Assembly (NCBI GenBank): GCA_021781795.1
Contig: JAJXWA010000002.1
Location: 171,502-235,501 of the forward strand
DNA length: 64,000 nucleotides
From: Acidobacteriota bacterium
Lineage (GTDB): Bacteria; Acidobacteriota; Terriglobia; Terriglobales; Acidobacteriaceae
Direction of reading: 5' to 3'
Each line of letters opens with the position of its first letter. The stretch's first letter is position 1. The translations under genes were made by a program, and so were the position numbers. Of the stretch, positions 56,013-64,000 are shown one piece after another. The notes beneath the pieces were generated by a model. It did not search any database, was not told the DNA's origin, and was given only the letters and a program-made list of their open reading frames with translations.

Positions 56013-57002
56013 ATGAAGACACGCACTTTAGGCAGGAACGGTCCATCTGTGTCTGCACTCGGCCTGGGCTGCATGGGCATGAGCGACTTCTACGGTGGTC
56101 GTGATGATGCGGAGTCGCTCGCAACTATCGACCGCGCGCTCGAACTTGGAATCAACTTCCTTGACACCTCGGACATGTACGGCCCGCACACCAACGAGCG
56201 ACTGGTTGGCAAGGCGCTAAAGGGCCGCCGGAACCAGTTCTTCATCGCGACCAAGTTCGGCATCGTGCGCGATCCTGCGGATCCCACCCGCCGCGGCGTG
56301 GATGGCAGCCCGGCGTACGTGCGCTCGGCGGTCGAAGGAAGCCTCAGGCGTCTTGGCATCGACACGATTGATCTTTACTACCAGCATCGCGTCGATCCCA
56401 GGGTGCCCATCGAGGAGACCGTCGGAGCCATGGCGCGCCTTGTGGAAGAGGGTAAGGTCCGCTTTCTGGGTCTGTCGGAAGCATCGCCCGCTACTCTGGA
56501 GCGCGCCCACCGCGTGCATCCCATCGCGGCGCTGCAAACGGAATACTCACTCTGGACACGGGATCCGGAAGCGGAAATCCTGCCCACTTGCCGGCGCCTC
56601 AGTGTTGCTTTTGTTGCCTATAGCCCACTGGGTCGCGGCTTCCTGACTGGCGCATTCAAATCGCCAGATGATTTCGCACCCGACGACTACCGCCGTCATA
56701 GCCCGCGCTTTCAGGGCGAGAACTTCACACGCAATCTCGACCTCGTTGCCAAAGTAAAAGAGCTCGGGGTACCCGCAGGCATCACCGCCAGTCAGCTTGC
56801 ACTGGCTTGGGTGCTCGCGCAAGGCGAAGACATCATCCCCATCCCCGGCACCAAGCGACGCAAATATCTTGAAGAAAATGCGGCTGCCGCTGACGTATCT
56901 CTTGACCCCGCGCTGCTACAGGAACTTACGCAGCAATTTCCGCCAGAGGCCGCTGCAGGCTCACGTTATCCGGCAGCGATGATGGCCCTTGTGAACTCCT
57001 AG
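56013..57002 (+). CDS. Aldo/keto reductase
   Basis: NADPH-dependent (beta/alpha)8-barrel oxidoreductase reducing aldehydes or ketones. The 329-residue protein has [13 protein letters not shown], the catalytic tetrad in DTSDMYG (Asp, Tyr), ATKFG (Lys) and YYQHR (His), and the cofactor segment [17 protein letters not shown]. It belongs to the group that includes YakC and plant-type AKR13. AAGGGGA precedes the ATG. It is probably the target of the MerR regulator upstream and, with the neighbouring aldehyde oxidoreductase, suggests aldehyde detoxification. Confidence 0.93.
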   Translation: MKTRTLGRNGPSVSALGLGCMGMSDFYGGRDDAESLATIDRALELGINFLDTSDMYGPHTNERLVGKALKGRRNQFFIATKFGIVRDPADPTRRGVDGSPAYVRSAVEGSLRRLGIDTIDLYYQHRVDPRVPIEETVGAMARLVEEGKVRFLGLSEASPATLERAHRVHPIAALQTEYSLWTRDPEAEILPTCRRLSVAFVAYSPLGRGFLTGAFKSPDDFAPDDYRRHSPRFQGENFTRNLDLVAKVKELGVPAGITASQLALAWVLAQGEDIIPIPGTKRRKYLEENAAAADVSLDPALLQELTQQFPPEAAAGSRYPAAMMALVNS

Positions 57003-57199
57003 CTCTGTGACTTGCGCCTGATTCCCTTGCTCGCAACATGCGTAAGCAGCATTGCTGAACATAGAACGCCCGCCGGATACACTACCTGCGGCGAGCCAAG
57101 CGATCCATCGATGCATCCCCAATCGCAATGGCAATTGCCATAGCAGCGCATCTCTGGATTGAAAATTTGCGGCATGCACCCGTCCCAAGGAGGTCACCT

Positions 57200-57916
57200 G
57201 TGGCAGACCATCGCGATCTGCGCCATCAGCCTGAAACGTCACAAGCGCACGGCACATCCTGCGCTTCTCTCGCGCCCGAGCAGCACTCGCTTGAACTGGA
57301 ACCCCTGACGCCGGAGCAGCCCGAAGCGCGCCTCACCCGCCGAACCTTTCTCTCTGGCATTGGCGCAACTGGCCTGCTCGCAGGCGCCGCCCCACTCGCC
57401 GTGGCCGCACCAGTTCTCGATCCCGAAGTACAGGAAGCGACTGACTCTGGCGGCGTCACCATCAAGCTGAGGGTAAACGGACGCGAAGTCACGCTGCGCG
57501 ATCTCGACCCTCGCGCCACCCTGCTCGACACGCTCCGCGAGCGACTCGACCTGGCCGGCACCAAAAAGGGCTGCGATCACGGCCAATGCGGCGCCTGCAC
57601 AGTCCATGTCAATGGCCGCCGCGTCAATAGTTGTCTTTCGTTTGCCGCGATGCACGAGGGCGACGAAATTACGACGATTGAGGGCATCGGGCAGCCTGGC
57701 AATCTGCATCCCATGCAGGCCGCCTTTGTGCATCACGATGGCTACCAGTGCGGCTACTGCACAAGTGGTCAAATAATGAGCGCCGTCGCCCTGCTGAAGG
57801 AACCAATCGGACCCTCCGACGAGGACATCCGCAACGCCATGGCTGGCAATATCTGCCGCTGTGGCGCCTACACCAACATCGTTGCCGCGGTTCGCCAGGT
57901 GCGGACGCAGGCCTGA
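57200..57916 (+). CDS. paoA: Aldehyde oxidoreductase [2Fe-2S] subunit (PaoA type), Tat-exported
   Basis: Electron-transfer subunit of a periplasmic molybdenum-dependent aldehyde oxidoreductase. The 238-residue protein has a Tat motif (LTRRTFLSGIG, Arg47-Arg48) unusually preceded by 46 residues. It then has the plant-type [2Fe-2S] domain with C125, C130, C133 and C145, and the second cluster domain (CGYCTSGQ and CRCG). The GTG start is fixed by a perfect AAGGAGGT seven bases ahead. The Tat signal carries the whole heterotrimer, since the other two subunits have no signal. It is followed by the FAD and Mo subunits. Confidence 0.9.
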   Translation: MADHRDLRHQPETSQAHGTSCASLAPEQHSLELEPLTPEQPEARLTRRTFLSGIGATGLLAGAAPLAVAAPVLDPEVQEATDSGGVTIKLRVNGREVTLRDLDPRATLLDTLRERLDLAGTKKGCDHGQCGACTVHVNGRRVNSCLSFAAMHEGDEITTIEGIGQPGNLHPMQAAFVHHDGYQCGYCTSGQIMSAVALLKEPIGPSDEDIRNAMAGNICRCGAYTNIVAAVRQVRTQA

Positions 57917-57935
57917 GACGGAAGGAGATCTCCAG

Positions 57936-58925
57936 ATGCAAACGTTCCAATACGTCAAAGCTTCCGGCATCGAGAAGGCGTTGGCCAGCGGCGGCTCCGG
58001 CAAATTCATCGCCGGTGGTACTACGCTCGTCGATCTGATGAAGCTCAGCGTGGAGACGCCGTCCACGCTTGTCGACATTAATCCCCTGCCACTGAACAAG
58101 ATTGAAAAGTTGCCCAATGGCGGTCTGCGCATTGGCGCAATGGTGCGCAACTCGGACCTGGCATGGAATGAGGACGTACAAAAGTCCTACGCGGTGCTCT
58201 CGCAGGCGCTGCTTTCCGGCGCGTCACCGCAGTTGCGCAACATGGCAACCACAGGCGGCAATCTGATGCAGCGCACGCGCTGTGCGTACTTCCGCGAGCC
58301 ATCTGCCGGAATACCCGGCGGCTACGGCTGCAATAAGCGCACGCCCGGCACCGGCTGCGCTGCGATGGATGGCTACAACCGCGTGCATGCGATCCTGGGC
58401 ACCAGCGACCACTGCATCGCGACGCATCCCTCTGACATGTGCGTAGCCATGGCCGCATTGGAAGCTGTCATTCACGTCGAAGGGCCCAAGGGCAAGCGCA
58501 CCATCGCATTCGAGGATTTTCACAAGCTGCCCGGCGATACGCCACAGATTGAAAACGCGCTCGAGCCCGGCGAGTTGATTACGCATGTTGATTTGCCCAA
58601 GCCTGTCGATGGCGCACGCAGCGTCTATCTGAAGCTGCGCGATCGCGCCAGCTACGAGTTTGCGTTGGCTTCAGCCGCAGTCGTCGTACACGTCGAGGGC
58701 GGACACGTTCGCTACGCGCGCGTCGCGATGGGCGGCGTAGGCACCAAGCCCTGGCGCTCGCACGAAGCGGAACATGCGCTCACCGGCAAGCCGGCAGATG
58801 CGCACGCATTCCGCGCTGCAGCCGAGGCCGCGCTGGCAAAGGCCAAGCCTCGCCAAGACAACGGATTCAAAGTCGAGCTCGCCAAGCGCTGCATCGTACG
58901 TTCGCTCAAGCTCGCAACCGCGTAA
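57936..58925 (+). CDS. paoB: Aldehyde oxidoreductase FAD subunit with [4Fe-4S] cluster (PaoB type)
   Basis: FAD-binding subunit of the xanthine-dehydrogenase family. The 329-residue protein has the FAD loop FIAGGTTLVDLM and ATTGGNLMQRTRC. It also has the four-Cys insertion (C116, C132, C141, C160) that binds an extra [4Fe-4S] cluster in PaoB-like enzymes, absent from ordinary xanthine dehydrogenases. This insertion is the reason for calling the complex PaoABC rather than XdhABC. GGAAGGAG precedes the ATG. It is 19 bases after paoA. Confidence 0.9.
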   Translation: MQTFQYVKASGIEKALASGGSGKFIAGGTTLVDLMKLSVETPSTLVDINPLPLNKIEKLPNGGLRIGAMVRNSDLAWNEDVQKSYAVLSQALLSGASPQLRNMATTGGNLMQRTRCAYFREPSAGIPGGYGCNKRTPGTGCAAMDGYNRVHAILGTSDHCIATHPSDMCVAMAALEAVIHVEGPKGKRTIAFEDFHKLPGDTPQIENALEPGELITHVDLPKPVDGARSVYLKLRDRASYEFALASAAVVVHVEGGHVRYARVAMGGVGTKPWRSHEAEHALTGKPADAHAFRAAAEAALAKAKPRQDNGFKVELAKRCIVRSLKLATA

Positions 58926-58950
58926 CCGCGCAGATACAGGAGAATCACAA

Positions 58951-61200
58951 ATGGCGATCGATACACTTCCCCACGCAAACGGAGTGATTGGCGCAGTCGT
59001 ACCACGCATCGACGGACCTCTTAAGACTACCGGCACTGCACGCTACGCAGTGGATCACGACTTTCCTGGCCTCGTGCATGCTGTTGCAGTACAGAGCACC
59101 ATTGGCAAAGGCCGCATTCGCTCGCTCGATACGTCCGCCGCAGAAGCCGCGCCCGGCGTGCTGCTCGTGCTTCATCATGGCAATCTCCACGGCGCCTATC
59201 GCCTCTTTCCGCACGTGCAGGAAGGCACGATCAGCGAGGCGCGTCCGCCGTTTGATGATGACAAGATCTACTACTGGGGCCAGTACATCGCTCTAGTCGT
59301 TGCGGAGACACTGGAGCAGGCACGCGCGGGGGCCGCTGCCATTCGCGTGGAATATGATGCGGAAACGCCGGATGTCCGCACCGACCTCAGCGAAGGCTTC
59401 ACCGGTCAGCGCGAAAGCAGTTGGAGACGCGGCGATCCGGACAAGGCGCTTGCCACTGCGCCTATCGTCGTCGATGAAACGTACTCCACGCCCACCGAGA
59501 CTCACAACCCGATGGAGATGCACGGAACGGTGGCCGTTTGGCAGGGCGATCGCGTCACGCTCTATGAGTGCTCGCAGGGCGTTGTCAATCACCGCATGGT
59601 CATGGCGCAGGTTCTTGGCATCCCCGTAGAGAACGTGCGCGTCGTCTCGCGCTTTATCGGCTCTGGTTTCGGCGGCAAGCTCTTTCCGTGGCCTCAATCC
59701 ACTCTGGCCGCTGTCGCCGCGCGCCAGCTCAATCGACCGGTGAAGCTCAGCGTCGATCGCCGCATGATGTTTACCGGCGTCGGCCATCGACCGCGCACGC
59801 AGCAGCGCATTCGCCTGGGCGCAACGCCCGACGGCAAGCTGACTGCGATTCGTCATGACTTCTACACTGAGACATCTATCAACGACGACTTTGTGGAGCA
59901 CTGCGGCGAACAGACACCGTTCCTCTATAGTTGCCCAAATCTCGAGGTCTCCACCGCAATGGTGCGCCGCAACGTCGGGGCGCCGGCGCCGATGCGTGGA
60001 CCGGGCGCCGTGCCAGGACTGTTTGCATTGGAGTCCGCAATGGACGAGTTGGCCATCAAACTCAATATGGATCCGCTCGAACTCCGGCTCAAGAACGATG
60101 CCGAGCGCGACGAAGGGACCAACAAGCCGTTTTCCTCGCGCCACCTCAAGGAGTGCTACCTCACAGGCGCGGAAAAAATTGGCTGGAAGCAGCGTACCCC
60201 GCAGGTCGGCTCGATGAAGCGCGATGGCAAAGTCATCGGTTGGGGACTCGCAGGCGCTTCCTGGGCTGCTGCGCGCATTCCATGCACCGCAACGGTTGAA
60301 CTGACCACCAGAGGTCGCGTCGCCGTTCGCTGCGCCACCCAGGACATAGGTACCGGCACCTACACCATCTTCGCGCAGGTGATGCAGGCGCGTACCGGCG
60401 TCTCGATGGATCGCATCGATGTCTTCCTCGGCGATACGTCGCTGCCCGAGGGCCCCACCTCCGGCGGCTCCATGGCCACCAGCGCCGTTCTCCCCGCGGC
60501 TACCAATGCAGTCAACCAGGCTGTGGATCGTCTACTCCACATCGCAACGCTCGTCAGCGATTCGCCCTTCAAAGGCGCAAAGGCTGAGTCGCTTGCACTC
60601 AGCGAGGGCCGCATTCATGCGAAAGATCGGCCCGCATCGAGCGGCGTCGCTTTTGAAGACGTCCTTCGCATGGCGAACCTGAGCGGCATCACCGGCGAAG
60701 GGAAGACAAATCCCTCCTGGGAGGATCCGAAGGCGCGCGAATACTCGCTGCATTCCTTTGGAGCGCACTTCGCTGAGGTGGAGTGGGAGCCGGAAATCGC
60801 ACGCATCCGCGTCAGCCGCATCTTCTCTATATTTGACTGCGGCCGCATCATCAACAAAGGCGCTGGCGCAAACCAGATTCTGGGAGCCGCGGTGATGGGC
60901 GTCGGCATGGCGCTGTTTGAAGAGACTGTCCACGACCCCCGAACCGGTCAACCCATCAACGGGAGCTTTGCGGACTATCTGGTCGCAACCTCCGCGGACT
61001 TGCCCGATCTCGATGTCACGTTCCTTGACTATCCGGACTACATCGTCAACGAGTATGGCGCGCGCGGCATCGGAGAAATCGGTATGGCAGGCGTGGCTCC
61101 GGCTATCACTGCAGCGGTCTACCACGCCACCGGCGTGCGCGTGCGCAATCTTCCGATCCGCATCGAGGACCTGCTCCAGTCGAAAATTCGCGAGGCTTGA
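58951..61200 (+). CDS. paoC: Aldehyde oxidoreductase molybdenum-binding subunit (PaoC type)
   Basis: Catalytic subunit that binds molybdopterin cytosine dinucleotide and oxidises aldehydes to carboxylic acids. The 749-residue protein has PRIDGPLKTTGTARYAVD at the start, SRFIGSGFGGKLFPWP, the substrate-channel RRNVGAPAPMRGPG, a Moco-binding QDIGTGTYTIFAQV, and the base Glu in RGIGEIGMAG (about E709). It has no signal peptide, as expected for a subunit exported with PaoA. ACAGGAG precedes the start, and it is 25 bases after paoB. Confidence 0.93.
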   Translation: MAIDTLPHANGVIGAVVPRIDGPLKTTGTARYAVDHDFPGLVHAVAVQSTIGKGRIRSLDTSAAEAAPGVLLVLHHGNLHGAYRLFPHVQEGTISEARPPFDDDKIYYWGQYIALVVAETLEQARAGAAAIRVEYDAETPDVRTDLSEGFTGQRESSWRRGDPDKALATAPIVVDETYSTPTETHNPMEMHGTVAVWQGDRVTLYECSQGVVNHRMVMAQVLGIPVENVRVVSRFIGSGFGGKLFPWPQSTLAAVAARQLNRPVKLSVDRRMMFTGVGHRPRTQQRIRLGATPDGKLTAIRHDFYTETSINDDFVEHCGEQTPFLYSCPNLEVSTAMVRRNVGAPAPMRGPGAVPGLFALESAMDELAIKLNMDPLELRLKNDAERDEGTNKPFSSRHLKECYLTGAEKIGWKQRTPQVGSMKRDGKVIGWGLAGASWAAARIPCTATVELTTRGRVAVRCATQDIGTGTYTIFAQVMQARTGVSMDRIDVFLGDTSLPEGPTSGGSMATSAVLPAATNAVNQAVDRLLHIATLVSDSPFKGAKAESLALSEGRIHAKDRPASSGVAFEDVLRMANLSGITGEGKTNPSWEDPKAREYSLHSFGAHFAEVEWEPEIARIRVSRIFSIFDCGRIINKGAGANQILGAAVMGVGMALFEETVHDPRTGQPINGSFADYLVATSADLPDLDVTFLDYPDYIVNEYGARGIGEIGMAGVAPAITAAVYHATGVRVRNLPIRIEDLLQSKIREA

Positions 61201-61216
61201 GCGACAATATTAGGCG

Positions 61217-62359
61217 ATGACCGACCTGGAACGAGTTCTGCCTTTGTGGAATGCGCTGGAAGCCGCTGGGGAGGACTACGTCCTGGCTACCATCGTCTCG
61301 GTCGAAGGTCCCAGTTATCGCAAGCCCGGCGCCCGCATGCTCATCGCGCAGGATGGGCGGCGCGCCGGTACAGTAAGCGGTGGCTGTCTTGAGGCAGAGG
61401 TCGCCAGACGCGCCTGGTGGCTCACGGCCTCCGGGCCGACAGTTGAGCGCTACTCCACTGTCGCAGACGATGGCGAACTACCCTACGGCTCCGGTTGCGG
61501 CGGCGTGGTCTATATGCTGCTCGAGCGCAGTGCAACGGCACGGCCGCTCCTGCAAGCGCTCGCAACATGCTTCCGTGCCCGCACGTCCCTCGCCATTGCG
61601 ACCGTTCTCACCGGGCCGCACATCGGCCAGCGTGCGTTTGCTGGGTTGAGCGACACACACCGCGTAGATGTCAGTCCTCCATTCGATGACGCACTCAATG
61701 CGCGCGCGGAAGAAGCCTTCCGGTTCCGCACCTCGTCCGACGAAACAATCTCCATCCAGAATTCCGCTACCCGTATCTGGACCGACTATCGGCCCGCGCG
61801 CCCCGGCCTCTGGATCTTCGGCGCAGGCGATGATGCCAAACCTCTTCTGCATATGGCTCGTGAACTGGGCTGGTTTGTTGCGCTCTGCGACGGCCGTTCA
61901 CATTTGACCACGCGCGAGCGCTTTCCTGAGGCGGACGAACTTCACGTCCTGCCCATCGGCCAGTTGCCTTCTGCAGCGCCGCAGCATTTCCAGCCGCTGC
62001 CCAGCGATACGGCTATTCTGATGTCGCACAGTTATGAGCAGGACCTGCGCGTTCTCGCTTCCCTGCTTGCTCTCGACTTTCAACTTGCGTACGTCGGCGT
62101 GCTCGGTCCGCAGCGGCGCACGCGCGATTTGCTTGCTGACGCCGCTCGTTTGGCAGGACTCCCCGACTCGCAGAAGAGCGTTGAATCCATGCTTGCCCAA
62201 CTGCACGCTCCCACAGGTCTCGACCTCGGAGCCGAAACACCGGCATCTGTGGCGCTGTCGATTCTCGCCGAGATCCAGCAGGTTCTCACGGCCGCTTCGG
62301 CGCGCCCGCTGCATCAGGTCCGCGCCATCCATCCCACTGAAGCAACCCTCTCCGGCTGA
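61217..62359 (+). CDS. XdhC/PaoD-family molybdenum-cofactor maturation protein
   Basis: Accessory factor that binds Moco, helps its sulfuration and inserts it into the molybdenum subunit. The 380-residue protein has the XdhC N-domain (GPSYRKPGARMLIA, GTVSGGCLEAEV, GSGCGGVVYMLLE) and the C-terminal Rossmann domain (LWIFGAGDDAKPLLHMARELGW, ILMSHSYEQDLRVL, VGVLGPQRRTRDLL, GLDLGAETPASVALSILAEI). It lies 16 bases after paoC, so the order paoABCD is complete. MocA encoded at 53.5 kb could supply the cytidylylated cofactor. Confidence 0.92.
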   Translation: MTDLERVLPLWNALEAAGEDYVLATIVSVEGPSYRKPGARMLIAQDGRRAGTVSGGCLEAEVARRAWWLTASGPTVERYSTVADDGELPYGSGCGGVVYMLLERSATARPLLQALATCFRARTSLAIATVLTGPHIGQRAFAGLSDTHRVDVSPPFDDALNARAEEAFRFRTSSDETISIQNSATRIWTDYRPARPGLWIFGAGDDAKPLLHMARELGWFVALCDGRSHLTTRERFPEADELHVLPIGQLPSAAPQHFQPLPSDTAILMSHSYEQDLRVLASLLALDFQLAYVGVLGPQRRTRDLLADAARLAGLPDSQKSVESMLAQLHAPTGLDLGAETPASVALSILAEIQQVLTAASARPLHQVRAIHPTEATLSG

Positions 62360-62365
62360 ACCGCC

Positions 62366-62947
62366 TCACGCGCCCAGATGCGCTGCCAGCACCTCTAGAA
62401 ACTTCCGCAACCACTCGGGGTGGGCCGTCCACGCGGGCCCGGTTACCAGCTTTCCATCCACCACAGCCTCGCTGAATTCGACCTTTACAAAGGTTCCTCC
62501 AGCCAGTTCCACCTCTGGTGCGCAGGCCGGATAACAATTCAGTTTCCGCCCCTTCAGCACATTGGCTGCGGCCAGCAGTTGTGCGCCGTGGCAGAGCGCC
62601 GCAATCGGCTTATTGGCCTTGTCAAAGTGGCGCACTACCTCCAGCACCTTTGGATTGAGCCGCAGGTACTCCGGTGCGCGCCCGCCAGGAATCACCAGTC
62701 CGTCATAGCCAGCCGGCACTACTTCATCGAAGCTGGCATTCAGCGTGAAGTTATGCCCTCGCTTTTCCGAATAGGTCTGATCCCCCTCAAAGTCGTGAAT
62801 TGCCGTGCGCACCTGCTCCCCTTTTCTCTTACCGGGGCAGACTGCATCCACCGTGTGGCCTACCATCTGCAGAGCCTGAAAGGGCACCATGATTTCGTAA
62901 TCTTCTACAAAGTCTCCCGCCAGCAACAGCAGCTTCGCCGCTTTCAT
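62366..62947 (-). CDS. DJ-1/PfpI-family protein
   Basis: The 193-residue protein has the class I glutamine-amidotransferase-like fold with the nucleophile elbow ALCHGAQLL (C119, H120), [15 protein letters not shown] and an acidic Glu early in the sequence (GDFVEDYE). Members act as glyoxalases/deglycases, proteases or chaperones, and this one cannot be assigned further. AGGAGG precedes the ATG at 62945-62947. It converges on the PaoD-like gene with six bases between and might also relate to aldehyde stress. Confidence 0.9.
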   Translation of the reverse strand: MKAAKLLLLAGDFVEDYEIMVPFQALQMVGHTVDAVCPGKRKGEQVRTAIHDFEGDQTYSEKRGHNFTLNASFDEVVPAGYDGLVIPGGRAPEYLRLNPKVLEVVRHFDKANKPIAALCHGAQLLAAANVLKGRKLNCYPACAPEVELAGGTFVKVEFSEAVVDGKLVTGPAWTAHPEWLRKFLEVLAAHLGA

Positions 62948-63008
62948 TTGAGAATCCTCCTGCACAGAGTTTGGCACAGCCCGGCCGCGCTTCGCCTACA
63001 ATTCCGCC

Positions 63009-63707
63009 ATGGGATCAAAACCCACTTCCCTGCGGGCACTCAATGAACGCATCATTCTGTGCGAACTCTGTCCACGCCTGCGCGCCCACTGCACAGAGAT
63101 TGCGCGCACGCGCCGCCGCGCCTACGCCGAATGGGAGTACTGGGGCCGTCCAGTGCCGTCCTTCGGTGACCCGAAAGCGCGCGTCCTCATCTTGGGCCTC
63201 GCGCCGGGTGCGCACGGCTCCAACCGCACGGGCCGCCCTTTCACAGGTGACGGCTCCGGCGACTTCCTTTATCCCGTGCTCAATGAGACCGGATTCGCTT
63301 CACAGCCCAAGGCGACTTCGCGCAACGATGGCATGCAACTCACCGACCTTTGGATTACTTCCGTCGGGCGGTGCGCGCCGCCGGCCAACAAACCAACGCC
63401 CGAGGAACTGCGCAACTGCGCTCCCTGGCTAGACCAGGAGATCGCCCTGCTCAAGCAACTCCGCGTCGTCGTCTGCCTCGGACGCATCGCCTTTGATGGC
63501 CTGCTGGCCCATATGCAACGCACTGGACGCGTCGCCTCGCGCGCCGGGTATACCTTTCGCCACGGCGCCGAATTCACCATGCCAGGCGGACTTCACGCCA
63601 TCGCCAGCTTCCATCCCTCGCTGCAAAACACAAACACAGGGCGGCTCACACGATCGATGTTTCTTGCCATCTTTCACCGCGCCCGCGTGCTTGCCGAACT
63701 TACCTGA
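63009..63707 (+). CDS. Family 5 uracil-DNA glycosylase (UDGb type)
   Basis: Base-excision enzyme that removes uracil and related deaminated bases. The 232-residue protein has an N-terminal CELCPRLRAHC Cys pair and the family 5 motif GLAPGAHGSNRTGRPFTGDGSGDFLY, RCAPPANKPTPEE, and ASFHPSLQNTNTGRLT. Fe-S Cys are expected from CxxC at 18-21 with C113-type and C128-type residues later. The usual catalytic Asp of other UDG families is absent from the first motif, which is normal for UDGb. No strong ribosome site is seen. It is divergent from the DJ-1 gene. Confidence 0.92.
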   Translation: MGSKPTSLRALNERIILCELCPRLRAHCTEIARTRRRAYAEWEYWGRPVPSFGDPKARVLILGLAPGAHGSNRTGRPFTGDGSGDFLYPVLNETGFASQPKATSRNDGMQLTDLWITSVGRCAPPANKPTPEELRNCAPWLDQEIALLKQLRVVVCLGRIAFDGLLAHMQRTGRVASRAGYTFRHGAEFTMPGGLHAIASFHPSLQNTNTGRLTRSMFLAIFHRARVLAELT

Positions 63708-63735
63708 ACCCAATCAACTGAAGGAGCCTTCCTGC

Positions 63736-64000
63736 ATGTACCGTCACGTATCCTCCTCTTTTCACCCCTCTCGAGCGTGTCTGCGCCGGGTATCGCCGTC
63801 TATCCTTGCAGCAGCATCTTTACTTTTTGCCGCGAGGGCTCAGGCGCAAACCATGCAATCCGATCACTGGTCACAGACACAACTCCGCGAACATGCAAAA
63901 CATCTGCGGGAACTAGCTGCTGCCGGCAATGGCTCCGCCAGCGAAACGCTTACGACGTATCCACGTCACTTCACGATGCTGGCGTTCCGCAGCCGCAGCG
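63736..64000 (+). CDS. Exported protein, N-terminal part (runs off the right edge)
   Basis: The frame opens at an ATG with AAGGAG ten bases ahead and continues to the window end (88 residues visible). It has a signal peptide (basic RACLRRVS, hydrophobic ILAAASLLFAARAQAQ) followed by a polar helix (HWSQTQLREHAKHLRELAAAG) and TYPRHFTMLAFRSRS. The last segment resembles the entry to a cupin domain in some exported acidobacterial proteins, but that is a guess as the domain lies outside the window. Confidence 0.6.
   Translation, partial: MYRHVSSSFHPSRACLRRVSPSILAAASLLFAARAQAQTMQSDHWSQTQLREHAKHLRELAAAGNGSASETLTTYPRHFTMLAFRSRS

Overview
The window looks like chromosome of a Gram-negative (diderm) acidobacterium, probably class Terriglobia (formerly Acidobacteriia). 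This is an inference from gene content: a dcw cluster of the type seen in that group, a MurE with the meso-diaminopimelate motif, LolD and outer-membrane barrels (two membranes), GC-rich DNA, SBBP-repeat lipoproteins and many Tat-exported enzymes. No rRNA, tRNA, CRISPR array, insertion sequence or prophage was seen.

Region 1 (1-23.3 kb) is a division and cell-wall (dcw) cluster read almost entirely leftward: mraZ, rsmH, ftsL, ftsI, murE, murF, a subclass B3 metallo-beta-lactamase, mraY, murD, ftsW, murG, then (after two rightward glycine-rich secreted-protein genes) murC, a GH30 glycosidase, ftsQ, ftsA, ftsZ and the start of another penicillin-binding protein. Three 10-nt-period GGAGT repeats upstream of mraZ look like the MraZ autoregulatory operator. 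The beta-lactamase start codon overlaps the murF stop. murB and ddl are absent from the cluster; the GH30 gene sits where they often lie.

Region 2 (23.4-42.4 kb) is metabolic and envelope housekeeping: a DUF2127 membrane protein, an amidohydrolase-like protein lacking its metal-binding HxH, dxs, small secreted proteins, a GT-C-type membrane protein, acetyl-CoA synthetase, SerB, an acetyltransferase pseudogene broken by one amber codon, class II fructose-bisphosphate aldolase, a GntP permease, an alpha-amino-acid ester hydrolase, an SBBP-repeat lipoprotein flanked by a duplicated rph 3' end, and rph.

Region 3 (42.7-52.9 kb) has a soluble histidine kinase, an NtrC-type activator whose receiver lacks the phosphoacceptor Asp, a third degenerate receiver-like protein, purU, clpC, an unpartnered lolD and two exported proteins.

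Region 4 (52.9-64 kb) is a purine/pyrimidine and molybdenum-enzyme block: guanine deaminase, MocA-like cytidylyltransferase, a NIPSNAP protein and a fungal-type cytosine deaminase on the minus strand; then a MerR regulator with an aldo/keto reductase, and a complete PaoABC-type periplasmic aldehyde oxidoreductase with its XdhC-family maturation factor on the plus strand. A DJ-1/PfpI protein, a family 5 uracil-DNA glycosylase and a truncated exported protein end the window.

A recurring theme is beta-lactam and peptidoglycan chemistry: a beta-lactamase wired into the dcw operon, an altered FtsI active-site motif, and an alpha-amino-acid ester hydrolase of the family that acts on amino-beta-lactams.
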